Source: Chondrosia reniformis
Taxonomy: Eukaryota; Porifera; Demospongiae; Chondrillida; Chondrillidae
NCBI GenBank assembly: GCA_947172415.1
Contig: OX359198.1
Span: 1,457,401 to 1,521,400, forward strand
Direction of reading: 5' to 3'
DNA: 64,000 nt
Notes under the pieces: generated by a model
Seen by the model: only the letters and a program-made list of their open reading frames with translations
What the model was told of the DNA's origin: nothing
The model's database searches: none
Shown here: in pieces, positions 22,087-34,916 of the stretch
Position numbering within the stretch: the first letter of the stretch is position 1
Layout: each line of letters starts with the position of its first letter
Program-made: the position numbers and the translations under genes

Positions 22087-24473
22087 GATGTGCTGGATTT
22101 CTAGGAAAATTTGTTTTAATGGAACTGCTGAAAGACCCAGGCCAAGATTTTGCAAAGTGCACTTTAGTGGAACCGAATCAAGTTGGTTCACATTTCATCA
22201 TTCCTTATCTGTGTCTAATTGGTACACATGTGTGCACATCAACTTGAATATGGTTAGGTTTAGATTATTCCCTGTGATTGTGCAATAGTGACACGCATGC
22301 ATGTGAATGATGGGGTCTGGAAGGAAGACTAAGGTTTAGTAGATCGAGTCCTTTGGAGTGACTGGTCAATTACTAGCAATTTAGAGTTGTTACTTACTAT
22401 GTTTACATGAATTTAAAGCGTTTCAAATAAAATTGCTGATTATCTTACAATATTCATAGTAAACATTGTCAGAAAACTCAAGTTTAATCAGACGCAATGG
22501 GTAGCAATTCTTTAGAGTAACCAAGCTACCAATTCTTTATCTCTCGACAAAGGATTCGCTGAAACACAATAAGACTAGTGCCTCAAACTGATTGGCTTTG
22601 TCTGACCATACAACACTACATTTTCACAACTACAATTACAGTATATTGTAAGATGAACTTGTTGCATTTGATATAACTGCATGACTGTTCCTATTCAGAT
22701 TTGAGGAGTGCTAATGTACAAAGCACTAAGGAAGTGATTAATCTTGTTGTGAGTGGTCGGAAGAGGAAGAACTTAGTCTACATTTCCACTATTGGTGTGT
22801 TTGGAGGTGGACAAGTGGAACCAGATGAGTACACTGACATCACACAGCAAAGGTAATATTCTGGTCATTTAATTTTATGGTTAGAACAGGGTCGTGAAAC
22901 GTTCATTAAATTGTGCATATACGTATGGACAACTCTTACTTATTGATAATGGTATATGTATGGTCATACATGCATGTGGTAATACTTATTGCATGTACAT
23001 CTTTACTATAATATGATTTTTTCTGATGTCTGTCATGTAGTTTGTTTAGAATGTCTGGTTATTCCAAGAGTAAGTGGGTGTGTGAAGTACTGCTGGGTCA
23101 AGTTAGGGAACACAAATTAGCATCTGTTACCATAGTAAGGTGAGCGGACATCTTTAATGGTGTCCTTCTAATGCAGCATAAAGCCAACACAATGTGATAT
23201 ATTATAAGGATAGTCCATTTAATCCCAATTTGAAATCCAACATTTTTGGATACAACCTATCATCCATGGCAATTGAGAAAGGAAGTAAAGAATCCTAAGA
23301 ACTGTATCCTCATCAGAAACTCCATAGATTTGCCCTAAGTCATTAGTTAGAAATTTTAGTAAAATTGCTTAGCTTCATAAACATGATAATCATAGTGTTC
23401 AGAATATGGTCTTTTAGAGATATCCAAATTCAGTACTCATCCGCTACCTGATATCCATTCTGTTGCTAGGCCTGGTCTGATTGGTGCTCATTCAGTGACT
23501 GGTGAAGGTAATGTTAGAGATTGGCTGTCTTGGATGGTGAGGGCAGCTCAGACATTCAAACTGGCTCCAACTAGTGAGGCACTGAAGAGTGTCTTCCTTC
23601 GTCTTGTGCCTGTTGATTATGTGGCACAAGCTATTGCCATTTTGTCGTTATCACGTGAAGTGCCTAGTAAGTTATACACACTTGTCTGTTTAACTTTAAT
23701 TATACTCTCTCTATATATATTATACTAATAGGCACTCCCAAGGAATGCAGTAGTGGTATATTCTTTGCTTACCACCTGGTCAACAGTGATGATGCAATAT
23801 CATATCAGGAGTTCTTTAACTGTTTGAAGAGAGTGTGTCCAATCCTAAAGGAGACAGGTGAGGCTCCCTCTACAAAGTCCGGATCCTTTAGTCCTTTGTA
23901 ATGTGTATTTCCTGTCAGACAAATGCTTGTAGTTAAGAGCGTTATGATGTGAAGGATCTAGGGATTTAAAGAAGAAGGAAGGAGGAAGACTTTAAGGGTC
24001 ATTGATGAAGGGTGGAATTTCCAGAAAGGCTGCCTGTCCTAATGGAGCAGAAGAATAAAGAGAAGAATCTTGTATCCTCAGCCAAACCTCTCACTAGTTA
24101 AAGTTAAAGGTATTTTACTCTATATAAAATAGACATGATAATTTCCTTATAGGCAGACATGATAGTACGTATATATATAGGAAAATTATGTTTTAGAACA
24201 CTCGTGATGTGATAGAAGTAAGACTATTATATGTTTTGATGATTAGCAATCTTTATTATTGTTTTGTTTTTGATTTCAGACTATGGCACATTCAGAGTGA
24301 CTTTAAGAGAAGAAGCTAAAAAGAGAGATGTACCAGCTCTGTTTGTAGCTAATTCACTTCTACCCGACACAGGAATTCCACCCTTTGTTCAGCAAATTAA
24401 GGATTTATATACACAGCAAATCATTTCTAGAGAATATAAAGCCATTTATAAAGAGATCAACGATTGGAGATGA
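22087..24473 (+). pseudogene. Thioester-reductase gene remnant, unit 2 (lacks exon 2, frameshifted end)
   Basis: The exons are 22087 onwards, 22699-22852, 23050-23139, 23470-23666, 23732-23857 and 24280-24473, and they match unit 1 in order and size. Exon 2 is missing as in unit 1. In the last exon a 4-nt insertion after the QIKDLY codons shifts the frame, so the protein ends IYKEINDWR rather than with the KFNF end kept in units 1 and 4. The catalytic GYSKSKW motif and PGLIG are intact. Confidence 0.78.
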
Positions 24474-24625
24474 ATATTGTGGAAAATTTTCAAATTTCTT
24501 TCCAAAAGGAAATTTAATTTTTAATTGTTATATTAATACAATATTACAAAACAAATAAAGGAAATGATATAATATGTTATGTAGTGCATGTACTGTATGT
24601 AGTGTGCAAGTTTCAAACGTTAGTG

Positions 24626-24933
24626 TTAGATTGTTGCTGTGAACTGATCTATTCTATCAGCAAGTTCTTCATGACATTCATGAGTGTGGTCTTCTCTCAG
24701 AGCCTTTGAGAGAGCTGTGAGTTTAGCTAAACTTGGGTCATTGTTGTATAGGTTGGTATTAGCACTAGTCAGATCTACATCAGGAGCCATTTTCTGCAGG
24801 TCACCTCTCTCCAGCACTTTACTCTGTTGCAACCGAGGGGCTATGCGATGGACATCACAAGAGGAATAGAAATGTTCCATAAATTCCTCACTGGACAAAA
24901 ATGTCCTAATCTTCTCTTTAGTGCTGCTACCAA
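24626..24933 (-). CDS. First CARD-like exon, unit 2 (ancestral type)
   Basis: It encodes a close relative of the unit 1 CARD-like exon (KEKIRTFLSSEEFMEHFYSS, CDVHRIAPRLQQSKVL), three codons shorter in the middle. Its length (308 nt) keeps the phase expected after the GTPase exon. A different CARD-like exon now lies between it and the GTPase exon, so it could serve only as an alternative last exon. Confidence 0.6.
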
Positions 24934-25121
24934 CTGCATATGAAACAAGAGCAAGATTAATATCATAAACCAACTATATTCCCATCTCCAGTTTTTGTTA
25001 TTGTACTTCTGTATGTTCGGTGAATAAAACAAAAACACATGAAAAGTAACAATAAATTAAGGTAATGAGACACTACTATATATCAAATTCCAAGAGAACT
25101 AAAAATAATCAATGTACGTAC

Positions 25122-25188
25122 CTGCAGCATCAGATTGTCCTTTGCTGACTGGCTCAAACCAAATTCTAGCTTCTTCATCAAATGGCCT
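25122..25188 (-). repeat. Partial duplicate of the GTPase exon's 3' end
   Basis: About 67 bp, including the donor side, repeat 25831-25900 (residues EEARIWFEPVSKGQS). The duplicate stops abruptly at 25188 and the sequence then changes. Together with the true exon end it brackets the second CARD-like exon, which marks the borders of the rearrangement. Confidence 0.8.
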
Positions 25189-25317
25189 GGATGCATGAAT
25201 TTTTTGATTTACGGTATATACATTTAACAAGGTTACAAACGAGAAGCCATACATTAACATAATTTTAGAAAACAATATAGGGGTACTTTGGAGCCCGAAT
25301 TATATCCAATAAATAAA

Positions 25318-25643
25318 TTAAAAATGATATTTATTTAAGAATTGATCAATTCTCTTTGCTAGTTCCTGATGAACCAGAGTAGTTGTGTCACTCTTTAGAA
25401 CTTCAGAGAGACTCTGTAGTTTGACTACACTTGGGTCGGTGTACAGGAGGCCAAACAGGTTGGCATTAGCTCTATCTAGTGAAGTATTGAGATCTATTTT
25501 CTCATAATTAGACCTCGAGATGATCTTCTTAGCAAAAAGCTCAGCTGATATCTGACGTACATCACAGTTATTACGGAGATAGTCATTGAACCTCTCACTG
25601 CATAAGAAGTTCCTAATGTGGTCTTCAATTAAACCACTGCCGC
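25318..25643 (-). CDS. Second, divergent CARD-like exon, unit 2
   Basis: It encodes about 108 residues from an acceptor (GGTGTAG) to the stop, in the phase needed after the GTPase exon (326 nt). The peptide has the same fold pattern (IEDHIRNFLCSERFNDYL, CDVRQISAELFAKKIIS, LFGLLYTDPSVVKLQSL, LAKRIDQFL) but low identity to the other CARD-like exons, while the rest of unit 2 is nearly identical to them. It was probably imported from another paralog. Both flanks carry an ATGAAGCCATACA...ACAATATA motif also found at the end of the element at 46738. Confidence 0.62.
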
Positions 25644-28214
25644 CTACACCAGAGAAAAGTATAAACAATTTGAATCTGGTTATAATATCAACATTTTCCG
25701 TAAGATGAAGCCATACAACATAATCGGCAAATTGAAACAATATAAGGCTCTAATTAACATAATAAGTAATAAGACACTACGTACTTATATATCAAATCCC
25801 AAGAGAACTAAAAATGATCAATGTACGTACCTGCAGCACCAGATTGTCCTTTGCTGACTGGCTCAAACCAAATTCTAGCTTCTTCATTAAATGGCCTTCT
25901 TTTCTCCAGCTGACAGACTAGGCATTCTTTTGCCTTGTCCTCTTCAACAAGAGCCAGGTGAGCAGGTTTGGTGGAGTCACATCTGCACAGGAATCCAACT
26001 TCAAGCTGTGGTTTCTTGTCTGGAGGCATTCCATCCATTATCTTTGAGCTGATTTCCTGAATAGTGGAGTGGACAATGTTGCAGATTTCTTTGCATCGCT
26101 TATGCAGCTCAGAGTAACAATCACTTGGACTCTTCTCTGGATAGAATAAACTGCTGCACTCAACTTGTAACTCTAATCGACCTGGTTTCTCCATCAGGTA
26201 GACATTGAGACCACCTGAGATAAAGGCAGCTGTAGTCTGATCACAATTTGCAGTCTGAGGCTTCAGGTTGCTTCCCTTAGCTTGCTCTGAGAGCTGTACC
26301 ACAAGGCGACAGAATATGCCTCTGGGTAGGTCAAGGAGGTCGATCCTGCCATGGCTTCCAAGGTATTTGTATGCAAAGCAGAGATTCTCCACTGATCCAT
26401 CTTCAGGAACCTTCACTTTCCCATAGGGCAAGACTAGAGGCATGAAGTACTCTTCAGGATCTGATTGGTACTTTGCTGCTAGTCCTAAGTGGTGAATGAC
26501 CTCCAGCAGCCATTTTTTGGGAATTGCTTCGTCGATGCATAATTCATTGAAGAGCTCTTCGAAATCTGCTTGACAAATGATGCCTTTTCGATGGAATAAC
26601 CGGGCTGCCTTACTCTCAAAAGAGAGTGGATCCTTGAAGTGCACTGTCAGCAGGTTTGCAAATTCACCGTACAGAGCTGTGATATCAGTGCAGATCCATT
26701 CTCGTGAGGTTTCAGTGTGGTCAAAGAATGCATAGAACCCAAGCATGTGAAATAGGGTTAGCATTCCTTCAAACTGGTGATCAGCATCTTCATGATCCAG
26801 GTAGCTGCTTTGGATACAGAACTCCTTCAAGTCGTTGTACCGAATAAACTTTTGTTCATTCTTGCAGGTGATGACGTAAAGGAGAAACCACGTCAGTGGC
26901 ATGTCTAGCTCAAAGCCATTGGTGGATCCCTTCTTTGAAGCACTGAGGATTTTGGATCTGAGTGCTTTAAGAGTCGCAAGATCCTCTTCCGAAGGAGGTC
27001 CATCTTTGCTCATCATGTTGTTGATGATAAATGGCCATGAAACAGACTCTGGGAGATCATGGCTGTCTTTAAGAGAATCAGCCAGTGTACGTCTAGAGGT
27101 GTCATCATTCTCCACTATGAAGGGGTGATACGGCTTTCCTTCTAAATGACTTAGTTGGGTGACGATTGATTCCAATCTTGCTTCCCTATCTTCTCTCAGT
27201 AATGAAAAGAGCTTATCCTTGAAGGTGCCCACCAGAAATATTTGTAGCTGTGGTTGACTGCTCAGTATGCCCTTGATCCTTGGATCCATTGGACATTGGC
27301 TTTGAGGCAGCAGTGTAGATGCTGGAGAATGATCTCATCATCAGATCAATGGATGTAAGGCCATGATTTGGTGGGAACTTGTAGGTTTGACCATCTTGGG
27401 ATCTAAAGGTCATATTGGCTTCTTCCTTCAGATCTTCTGATGCATTGAAGACTTGGATGTAAGTACAAGGCATTGTGAGGAGAAAGGGGAGGGAGTCTTG
27501 AAAAGATGGCTGACCTCCACTGTCCAAGAAGTGGATAAAGGTCGCTTCTTTCAGATTAAGATCGCTGAGATCTTGCTTTCCCAACACTTTATCTCGAATA
27601 TCCTGTAGTCGCTTCACTTGTGGAGCAACAGTGGAGTCTTCTTGAACATTATCAGCCAACCCAACTGGTTCGGTGGTTGGGGTTACTGGTGTGTCCTGAG
27701 TAGACCCTGAAATGGGAAGTGGAGATGGAGTGACCTGTGTGGAAGAAATTACTTCAACTTCAGGATCTTCATCAGGAGGAAAGCTTGGTGTTGGGTAAGT
27801 AGAGTGCTCCTCGTAATCTTCCTGATTAGTACATGTACGTACCAATGTCTCCATCACCTCTTCATCAACTGGAATCCAGTCTGCATCACTTCCTGTGGCA
27901 AGGTAGTTGGTGGCAATAACCACCTCTGGAGATTCAGCGACACCAGTGCTAATCTTCACTTCCTTTGACTTGCCATAGACAAGGTTGTACTTCAGTGAGG
28001 ACTTTCCCACTTCTGGGGATCCACAGAAAATTGCACGAACTACCTTAACTATAACTGATCCACGCTTATCAATAGCCTTCTGGTAGTCCTCAATCCAAGT
28101 TGGATTAGTCGTTGTAGCAGTCTAAAGGATAGAAATATAAGTACCCAAATTAGAATAATTATAATTACTATTCATATGTATACAGTGAAACTTAATTCAT
28201 ATAATTTGATAATT

Positions 28215-28400
28215 TGAGTTACATGGGTGATACCTGAGTTACATGGGTGATACCTGAGCTACATGGGTGATACCTGAGCTACATGGGTGATACCTGAGTT
28301 ACATGGGTGATACCTGAGCTACATGGGTGATACCTGAGCTACATGGGTGATACCTGAGCTACATGGGTGATACCTGAGCTACATGGGTGATACCTGAGTT
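28215..28400. repeat. 20-bp minisatellite, about 9 copies (unit 2)
   Basis: Copies of GAGCTACATGGGTGATACCT, with GAGTT variants, follow directly on the shortened intron. The deletion that removed the linker exon ends at this array. Confidence 0.9.
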
Positions 28401-29340
28401 ATTTCGGTGCTATATACTTATATACAGGCACTATTCCTCTCACTACTTACATTTGTGATTGGTTTCACAGCTTGACTTTTCCAAAACGTTTTCTTGAAAT
28501 ACTAAAAATGATTAATATATAACTAACATAGAAATTAAAAAATGACACAAATATTTAAACATAACAATACATGAATATAGTTAAGCTCCTATATAAATAA
28601 AATCAAATAGCACTTGATTAAGGTTAAGATAAAATAAATGTTTCAGATAAAAGAATATTTCAAATACTTTAAACTTGTTTGTACTAGCTCACTTCTGATG
28701 CATATTCTTCTGGAGTCCTACCCTTAATATCTTTCTTGTTCACATCAGCATTATGCTGAATCTACATTGATATTTGAATATGAAGTCAATAATGGTTTAG
28801 GTTTGTACGTGCCTGGTATTTTTAATGATATTCACCACATGGTACGTATGTTTAATACTATTCATGACAACGAACATGTGTGACATAATAATATAATCAC
28901 AGAACATACACACTCTATATAATACTGTATAACTGTAAAACATATATAGAGTGCATATAATACAAACTACAATTCAATTATCATAGTTTGGCATTTAAAG
29001 ACATTCATTAATATAACAGACTCTAATGCATAGTGAATATGGAAGGAACTGGGCCTAGCAATAATCTTGTAATACAGTATTAATTCATTGGTTGTCACAC
29101 TGCACACTGAAACCAGCCGTTTGTCATAACAATGCAAACACAACAACAATAAGATGTGCCCACAGATAATTTGAAGTCTTTTTGAAGACTAGCACTTTTA
29201 TGACATGTACTCTATATGTCAATACATAATTAGAGATACCTCAATTACAAAGTTTGGTAAATATTTGATGTAAAAGGATCAATCATAATCTTAAGAAAAA
29301 CATAAAACTAGTAATCCAATGTTTGAAACACATTGCTTAC

Positions 29341-30385
29341 TAGTAATTCACATGTCTTAGCATCTCTTCGCTGGGATGCCACATGTAATGGAGTGCGTCC
29401 ATCAATATCCACAGGATCTACTTGACTACCATGTTCTAACAATACTTTGGTAACTTCCACCTATTTAAAGATAAAAGAATACACTAATACAATACAGCAT
29501 TGCATCAAACTGATTGAATGTAGTAATATATCTTGCAAATTGTGAAGAAATATGGCAATCAAGGTGATTGGCTATTAACACTAACAAGGCAGTATACTTT
29601 ACAATAAAGAGATTCTAGCTAAAGTAGTCAGAAAATGTCACATTGTTCCATATTATATGGTATATCAACTGTATATAGAATAAAAAGCACTAATTACATA
29701 AAACACTTACAGTTTTAGCATAGTGAAGTGGTATCTTATTCTCCTTGTCCTTCTTATTCACATTAGATTTATGTTTCAGCTATTAAATCAATATACACAT
29801 AAACAACAATAACAAAATCTTACAAAACAAACATTCATACAATACTACACTTACCAGTAGTTGACATGTCTCAGCATCTCCTCTCGCAGCTGCATTATGT
29901 AATGGAGTTCGTCCAAACAAATCCACAGGATCTACTTGACTGCCATGTTCTAACAATACTTTGGTAAATTCCACCTGTAGACAATGTGTATTTGAACATA
30001 TAAATGTACATGACATTCAATATAAAAGGTTTACAACATAAGAAATTGATCTAGCTTGTTCCACTGCTTTTAGAGACAAGCTTCTCTTATAAACACATGA
30101 ATACAGTCCACTAATAGAACTGGTAATGTCGGCTAATAAAACAATTCTCTCATTTCATGATATACATAAGACACAACAGAAGATCACACAATCAGTTCTC
30201 ACTTTAGCATAATGTAATGGTACTCTATTAGCAAAATCCTCTACATGTACATCTGCACCCAACTCGAGTAGGTAGAGAACAATATCTAGGTGGTTGCATT
30301 GAACAGCTACTTCAAGTGGAGTGCTTATAGTTCCAGTTCGATGTATTACACTGTTTACATTCCTCTTGTTAATAAGCTCTTGTAT
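29341..30385 (-). repeat. Ankyrin exon array, unit 2 (two 120-nt, one 69-nt, one 183-nt exon)
   Basis: 120-nt exons are at 29855-29974 and 29341-29460, a 69-nt exon at 29711-29779, and the two-repeat exon (INKRNVNSVIHR, LDIVLYLLELGADVHVED) at 30203-30385. This is the shortest complete array in the window. Confidence 0.85.
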
Positions 30386-31049
30386 CTGAGAAAGAAATGT
30401 AATTCGACTGGTTTACAAAAGATGTCAGAAAGAAGAAGTGAGAAAGTAGTAACAGGATAAACATTCCTACTACAAGAGGGAATTCTATTTCATACAAACC
30501 TTAAGCTTGTCTCCATTCTTAATACAATCAAAAATCTCCATTTTCATTGAATCAGTTAGTTTTGGAGTCGTCTGTGCTTGAATTAGTCGCACTTGAATTC
30601 GGATCAGCTGAGCTGTTCCACAAAGGTATCGATTTGATTAAATGTGGGATCTATTGAATTTGTGAAGATGTAGGGAAATAAGTTAAGCAGTACCAATCTA
30701 GACATACCTACGTTGATCTTTTAACTACTCTCCAAACGCCATTTTATTTACTATTCTCAGGTGATCTGGGCGAAGGGGAATTACGCAGGTATTTTCCCCA
30801 CGTCTGTTATGTTGTCCATTGCTATATGAGATCTGATGGCCTTTTCTCTTTCAGGAACGTCTCATCTTGTGAGGTGCTGAACGTTACAGTAGATAACAGA
30901 AACTAGTTATGTAAAGAGATGTTGCAATGTGGAGTCAACTGGAGTGAGTACATGTCTCCTTACACTTCAGTACCTTATGTGGTACACTGTTATCAGACAA
31001 CTTGTATGCAATAATGAAATTGTTAGGCATACTGAATGTTGAATGTAAT

Positions 31050-31170
31050 ACTGTTTTATTGGACAATCTAGCTCACCATCAAGTAGATCTAACTTCCAAT
31101 GATTGCAAGGTTTTGCCATCTCAGTAGTTTGATCTACTTGATGGTGTGCTAGATTGTCCAATAAAACAGT
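31050..31170. repeat. Inverted repeat upstream of the unit 2 gene
   Basis: Same foldback as 18800-18920, with arms beginning ACTGTTTTATTGG-like and about 34 bp of loop. Confidence 0.8.
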
Positions 31171-34068
31171 ACTATATTCAACTTGTATGCAAGATTAGCA
31201 ACCCTATCTTTATTGTACATCTGCTTAGAAGGGTCTGAAAGATTTGATGATATAAGTGTAATGAGAAAGAATTTTGACACAATGTAAGATAACTGTTTTT
31301 TTCCTTTTTCCCCTTTAATCTTATATGTGAACTGACTCCAATAGTCATGTTATATTGTGTACATAATTGTCTGATTCTAGTTTGTTTAATTGTGAAGTTA
31401 TTCCAAATCAAAAATTCATATTTTTATTTTTAATAATTAATGTGATACCAAAAATGAGGAATGTATATAGCTTAATGGTCGCATTATTTAAACTGCCAAA
31501 AACCACAATTTGGCCTAGAAAACTGGTAACTATACTTTCAGTAAACAGAGAAGGCTATTACTGATAAAGAAATCACTAATTTATAATTAAGTTCCATTAA
31601 AATCGATTTTATTTTGCAAACTAACCACATGTGGAGTTATTTAACTAAAAGCTTTGCTAAAATAACAAATATTCAAGTCTCTATTCAAGTGGTCCCTTAG
31701 TAGTAACTTCATATTTGTCTAAACAATTTGGTCTGTTAAATAAGTACAAAATAAGATTATATATATGTTTGGTTGTTGAATAACTTCACCTGATCACTAC
31801 CCTAATAGCAATTATTTTCACTAGCTTATAATTACTGTATTACATAATGAGATGTACAGTTTGATAATGTGTGCTGAGACTGTTTCTATTTGTGAAATAT
31901 GTTAAGCCATATGAGATTTGCTAGTTACGAGATTGTTTCCATGGCAACATTCTTATCCCAGGTAACCTGCTATCTTTATAGGTCAATTAGTAATTACAAG
32001 TACAAAGTAAGTTACCAAGCATTATTAATTGAGGAATCTATTAACGTAGATGATTAACTGATGAATCAACCTAAACAGTGAACTTTGATAAAGTGATACC
32101 TTGGATACAAAAGTGATTTATTGATGGTGATACTAATTAATATCAACATTCTTCAGTTAATTGATCATGACCATGAGCAGCTGTTGAGCATCATATTAGT
32201 TTGTTAGTGGTCTCCCAATAACCAGTTTAGGTCACCACTCCTTTTCCCTTATTTGGTTGATTTGGAGGGTCTGATTGATTTAACTGATGATTCAAACTTG
32301 TTAATCAAACTGCAGAGTTGGCATATATATCCATGCCTATTCACTGATATACCACATATGGTCGTACATTAGCAGCACTCCTTGCCAATGATCATAGGAC
32401 ACATAAACTTGTGAAAGGTCCCCTCAAACGTCATCATGCTCTGTTGAATGAGGTAGTTCTAATCTTTGAGTAGAATGTACTTTATCATTCAAGGATATCC
32501 TTAACAAGACTGAGTTCATGTACTTATTAGAAATTTAACTTTGATAAGGAGCATTTATCATTAATATATACTTTTTTTCAGATTCCCTTTAACTGATTGC
32601 ATAATCCTTATGGACCCATTGTAGTGATGTGATGTGTTATGTATAGTGTGTGTGCAGTATATGTGTGACTGTCTCATTTTTCAGAGTCAAAATGTCTTTG
32701 TATGTAGATTTTGAGAAAATAATGCATTAATTAACAAGATTGCATTCAATATGTACGTATATGTACATTAAAATTCATAGTATAGTGTGTGTGCAGTATA
32801 TGTATGACTGTCTCATATTTCAGAGTCAAAACTGGGTTTTGTTATGAAATACTGGCCCAGTTGAGAGATCCCATGCTCTATTTGAGACCTCATGCTTCTT
32901 TTTGAGACCCCATGCTCTATTTGAGACCCCATGCTACTATTTGAGATCCCATGCTCTATTTGAGACCCAGCTTCTAATTATGAATAGTCCAGTTGACCCC
33001 AACCTCTAAACCAGAGCCAGCCTCTATACTGACAATACAGTATACTTTTTATGTACGTATGTGATAAATTCCAATTTTCCTTCATTTTCGTTATTATATG
33101 TCATCAGATATGGTGTAATTGAGTATTTAAATATTTCATTACTAAATATGCTCTTTCCTTTATGATAGACTGTGCCAAGACAAGTGAATTGAAATCCTAT
33201 ACCTTTCTCACTGGTCATCTGGTGGAGCAGTGTTGAGAGAGTATCAAGTGGAGGATTTCTTTTTGTTTCAAGACAGTGTACGTTAACCTATGTTAATTGA
33301 GATATAAAATTGATTAAACCCAATCCCTTGTAATATTTTATTGTATTGTAGTCACTTGTTTTATTGATTTTATGATATAGGGATTTCTTCTAACTGTGCC
33401 AAACTTACCTATGCTAAGATGAACTATCTCAAAGATTTACCTTAAATATCTCATGTATGTACGTAAATTCATTTTTAGGAATTCTTGATGAGTCAACTTC
33501 TGATACATAATTAAAACATACAGTAATAGTGGATTCAAGTTCCATTGTAGTTCTCATTCCCAACCCCAGCTTGTTTTGTCAATGGATTACTTGTATCTAC
33601 ACCTTAAGGATGTAATTTCTTATCTGCAATATCATTGTACTCCATCATTGTTCGGATGTGACTCTCTTATCTCCAGTCTCATTTAATTATCCACCCAAAT
33701 CAATCTGATATCTCCCATTGTGATTTACCATGGAAAATGATGGTTGCGCTTCCAGAAGGTAGATAGATAGGTAGATAGGTCTCCTCAAACGTCATCATGT
33801 TCTGTAGAATGAGGTAGTTATTTAATCTTTGAGTAGAATGTACTTTATCATTCAAGGACGTCCTAAACAAGACTGAGTTCATGTACTTATTAGAAATTCA
33901 ACTTTGATAACGAGCATTTATCATTAATATATTTAAAGGAAGGTTTTTTTCAGATTCCCTTTAACACTTGACTGATTGCATAATCTTTATTAACCCATTG
34001 TAGTGATATGTTATGTTAATTTGAAAATGAAAATGAGAAAGATAGCAACATCACTGTGTTTCTTACAG
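31171..34068. other. Boundary of units 2 and 3, no gene recognised
   Basis: 31171-32395 is AT-rich unique sequence in which I see no gene. From 32400 the block repeats parts of unit 3's own flank: 32418-32640 resembles 33781-34010, and a 130-bp piece at 32645 is repeated at 32783. About 1.6 kb present in unit 2 is missing at 32866. Confidence 0.5.
32861..32975. repeat. CTATTTGAGACCC minisatellite, about 5 copies (unit 3)
   Basis: It lies directly at the junction of the 1.6-kb deletion relative to the other units. Confidence 0.75.
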
Positions 34069-34235
34069 GATGTGCTGGATTTCTAGGAAAATTTGTTTTA
34101 ATGGAACTGCTGAAAGACCGAGGCAAAGATTTTGCAAAGTATACTGTCACTTTATAGGAACCGAATCAAGTTGGTTCACATTTCATCTTTCCTTATCTGT
34201 GTCTAATTGGTACACATGTGTGCACATCAACTTAA

Positions 34236-34916
34236 GGTGGCGGGGGCACCTTTTCAATTAAAATCACAGAGATATTTACTGCCCATATAACTTTTGCAGC
34301 GTAGGCAGTAGCGACTTCTTACTTTCTCGACGTTTCCTACTATATCTGAACTAGAAGCAGCAGGAGGGCTGCTACTTCGGCTACTTGCGATAGCTGAATA
34401 TAACGTTTTTGCCGCCGCTCACTATAATCGCATTTATTACGCCTATTTCCTCCATATTTGCGGCTATAATCTAGTGCTTTCGTTTACACGCGTTACTTGA
34501 CGTAGCACATGTTCGTACGTGAGAATTTGTAATAATTATCAATGTGATGTCCGCAATGGGTTAATTTCATACACATACATGGGACAGGAAAGCAGTTCAT
34601 GTGCTTCCTGGTGGAAATCAGGACATCGCCCACGTACGAACATGTGCTACGTCAAGTAACGCGTGTAAACGAAAGCACTAGATTATAGCCGCAAATATGG
34701 AGGAAATAGGCGTAATAAATGCGATTATAGTGAGCGGCGGCAAAAACGTTATATTCAGCTATCGCAAGTAGCCGAAGTAGCAGCCCTCCTGCTGCTTCTA
34801 GTTCAGATATAGTAGGAAACGTCGAGAAAGTAAGAAGTCGCTACTGCCTACGCTGCAAAAGTTATATGGGCAGTAAATATCTCTGTGATTTTAATTGAAA
34901 AGGTGCCCCCGCCACC
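34236..34916. mobile_element. 681-bp foldback element with TTAA duplication
   Basis: Two 286-bp arms (34236-34521 and 34631-34916) are almost perfect reverse complements around a 109-bp loop. Both ends (GGTGGCGGGGGC and its reverse) are bordered by TTAA. The other units have no insert here. It lies in the first intron of the reductase remnant. TTAA points to a piggyBac- or Kolobok-type mobiliser. No coding frame. Confidence 0.88.

Larger units (their letters stand above)
24626..30547 (-). pseudogene. Ankyrin / GTPase / CARD-like gene, unit 2 (frameshifted, rearranged 3' end)
   Basis: The exons in coding order are 30500-30547, 30203-30385, 29855-29974, 29711-29779, 29341-29460, 28693-28761, 28451-28501, 25831-28121 and 25318-25643. 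An older CARD-like exon lies further downstream at 24626-24933. Only two 120-nt ankyrin exons are present, and the acidic linker exon found in the other units is missing. A 7-nt insertion at about 27290 (a tandem repeat of CATTGGA) breaks the GTPase frame shortly before the G4-like motif. The long 5' leader coding MGNRLSS is not preserved; MKMEIF is the first Met in frame. Expression of a truncated P-loop-only protein is possible, but I favour a pseudogene. Confidence 0.78.
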
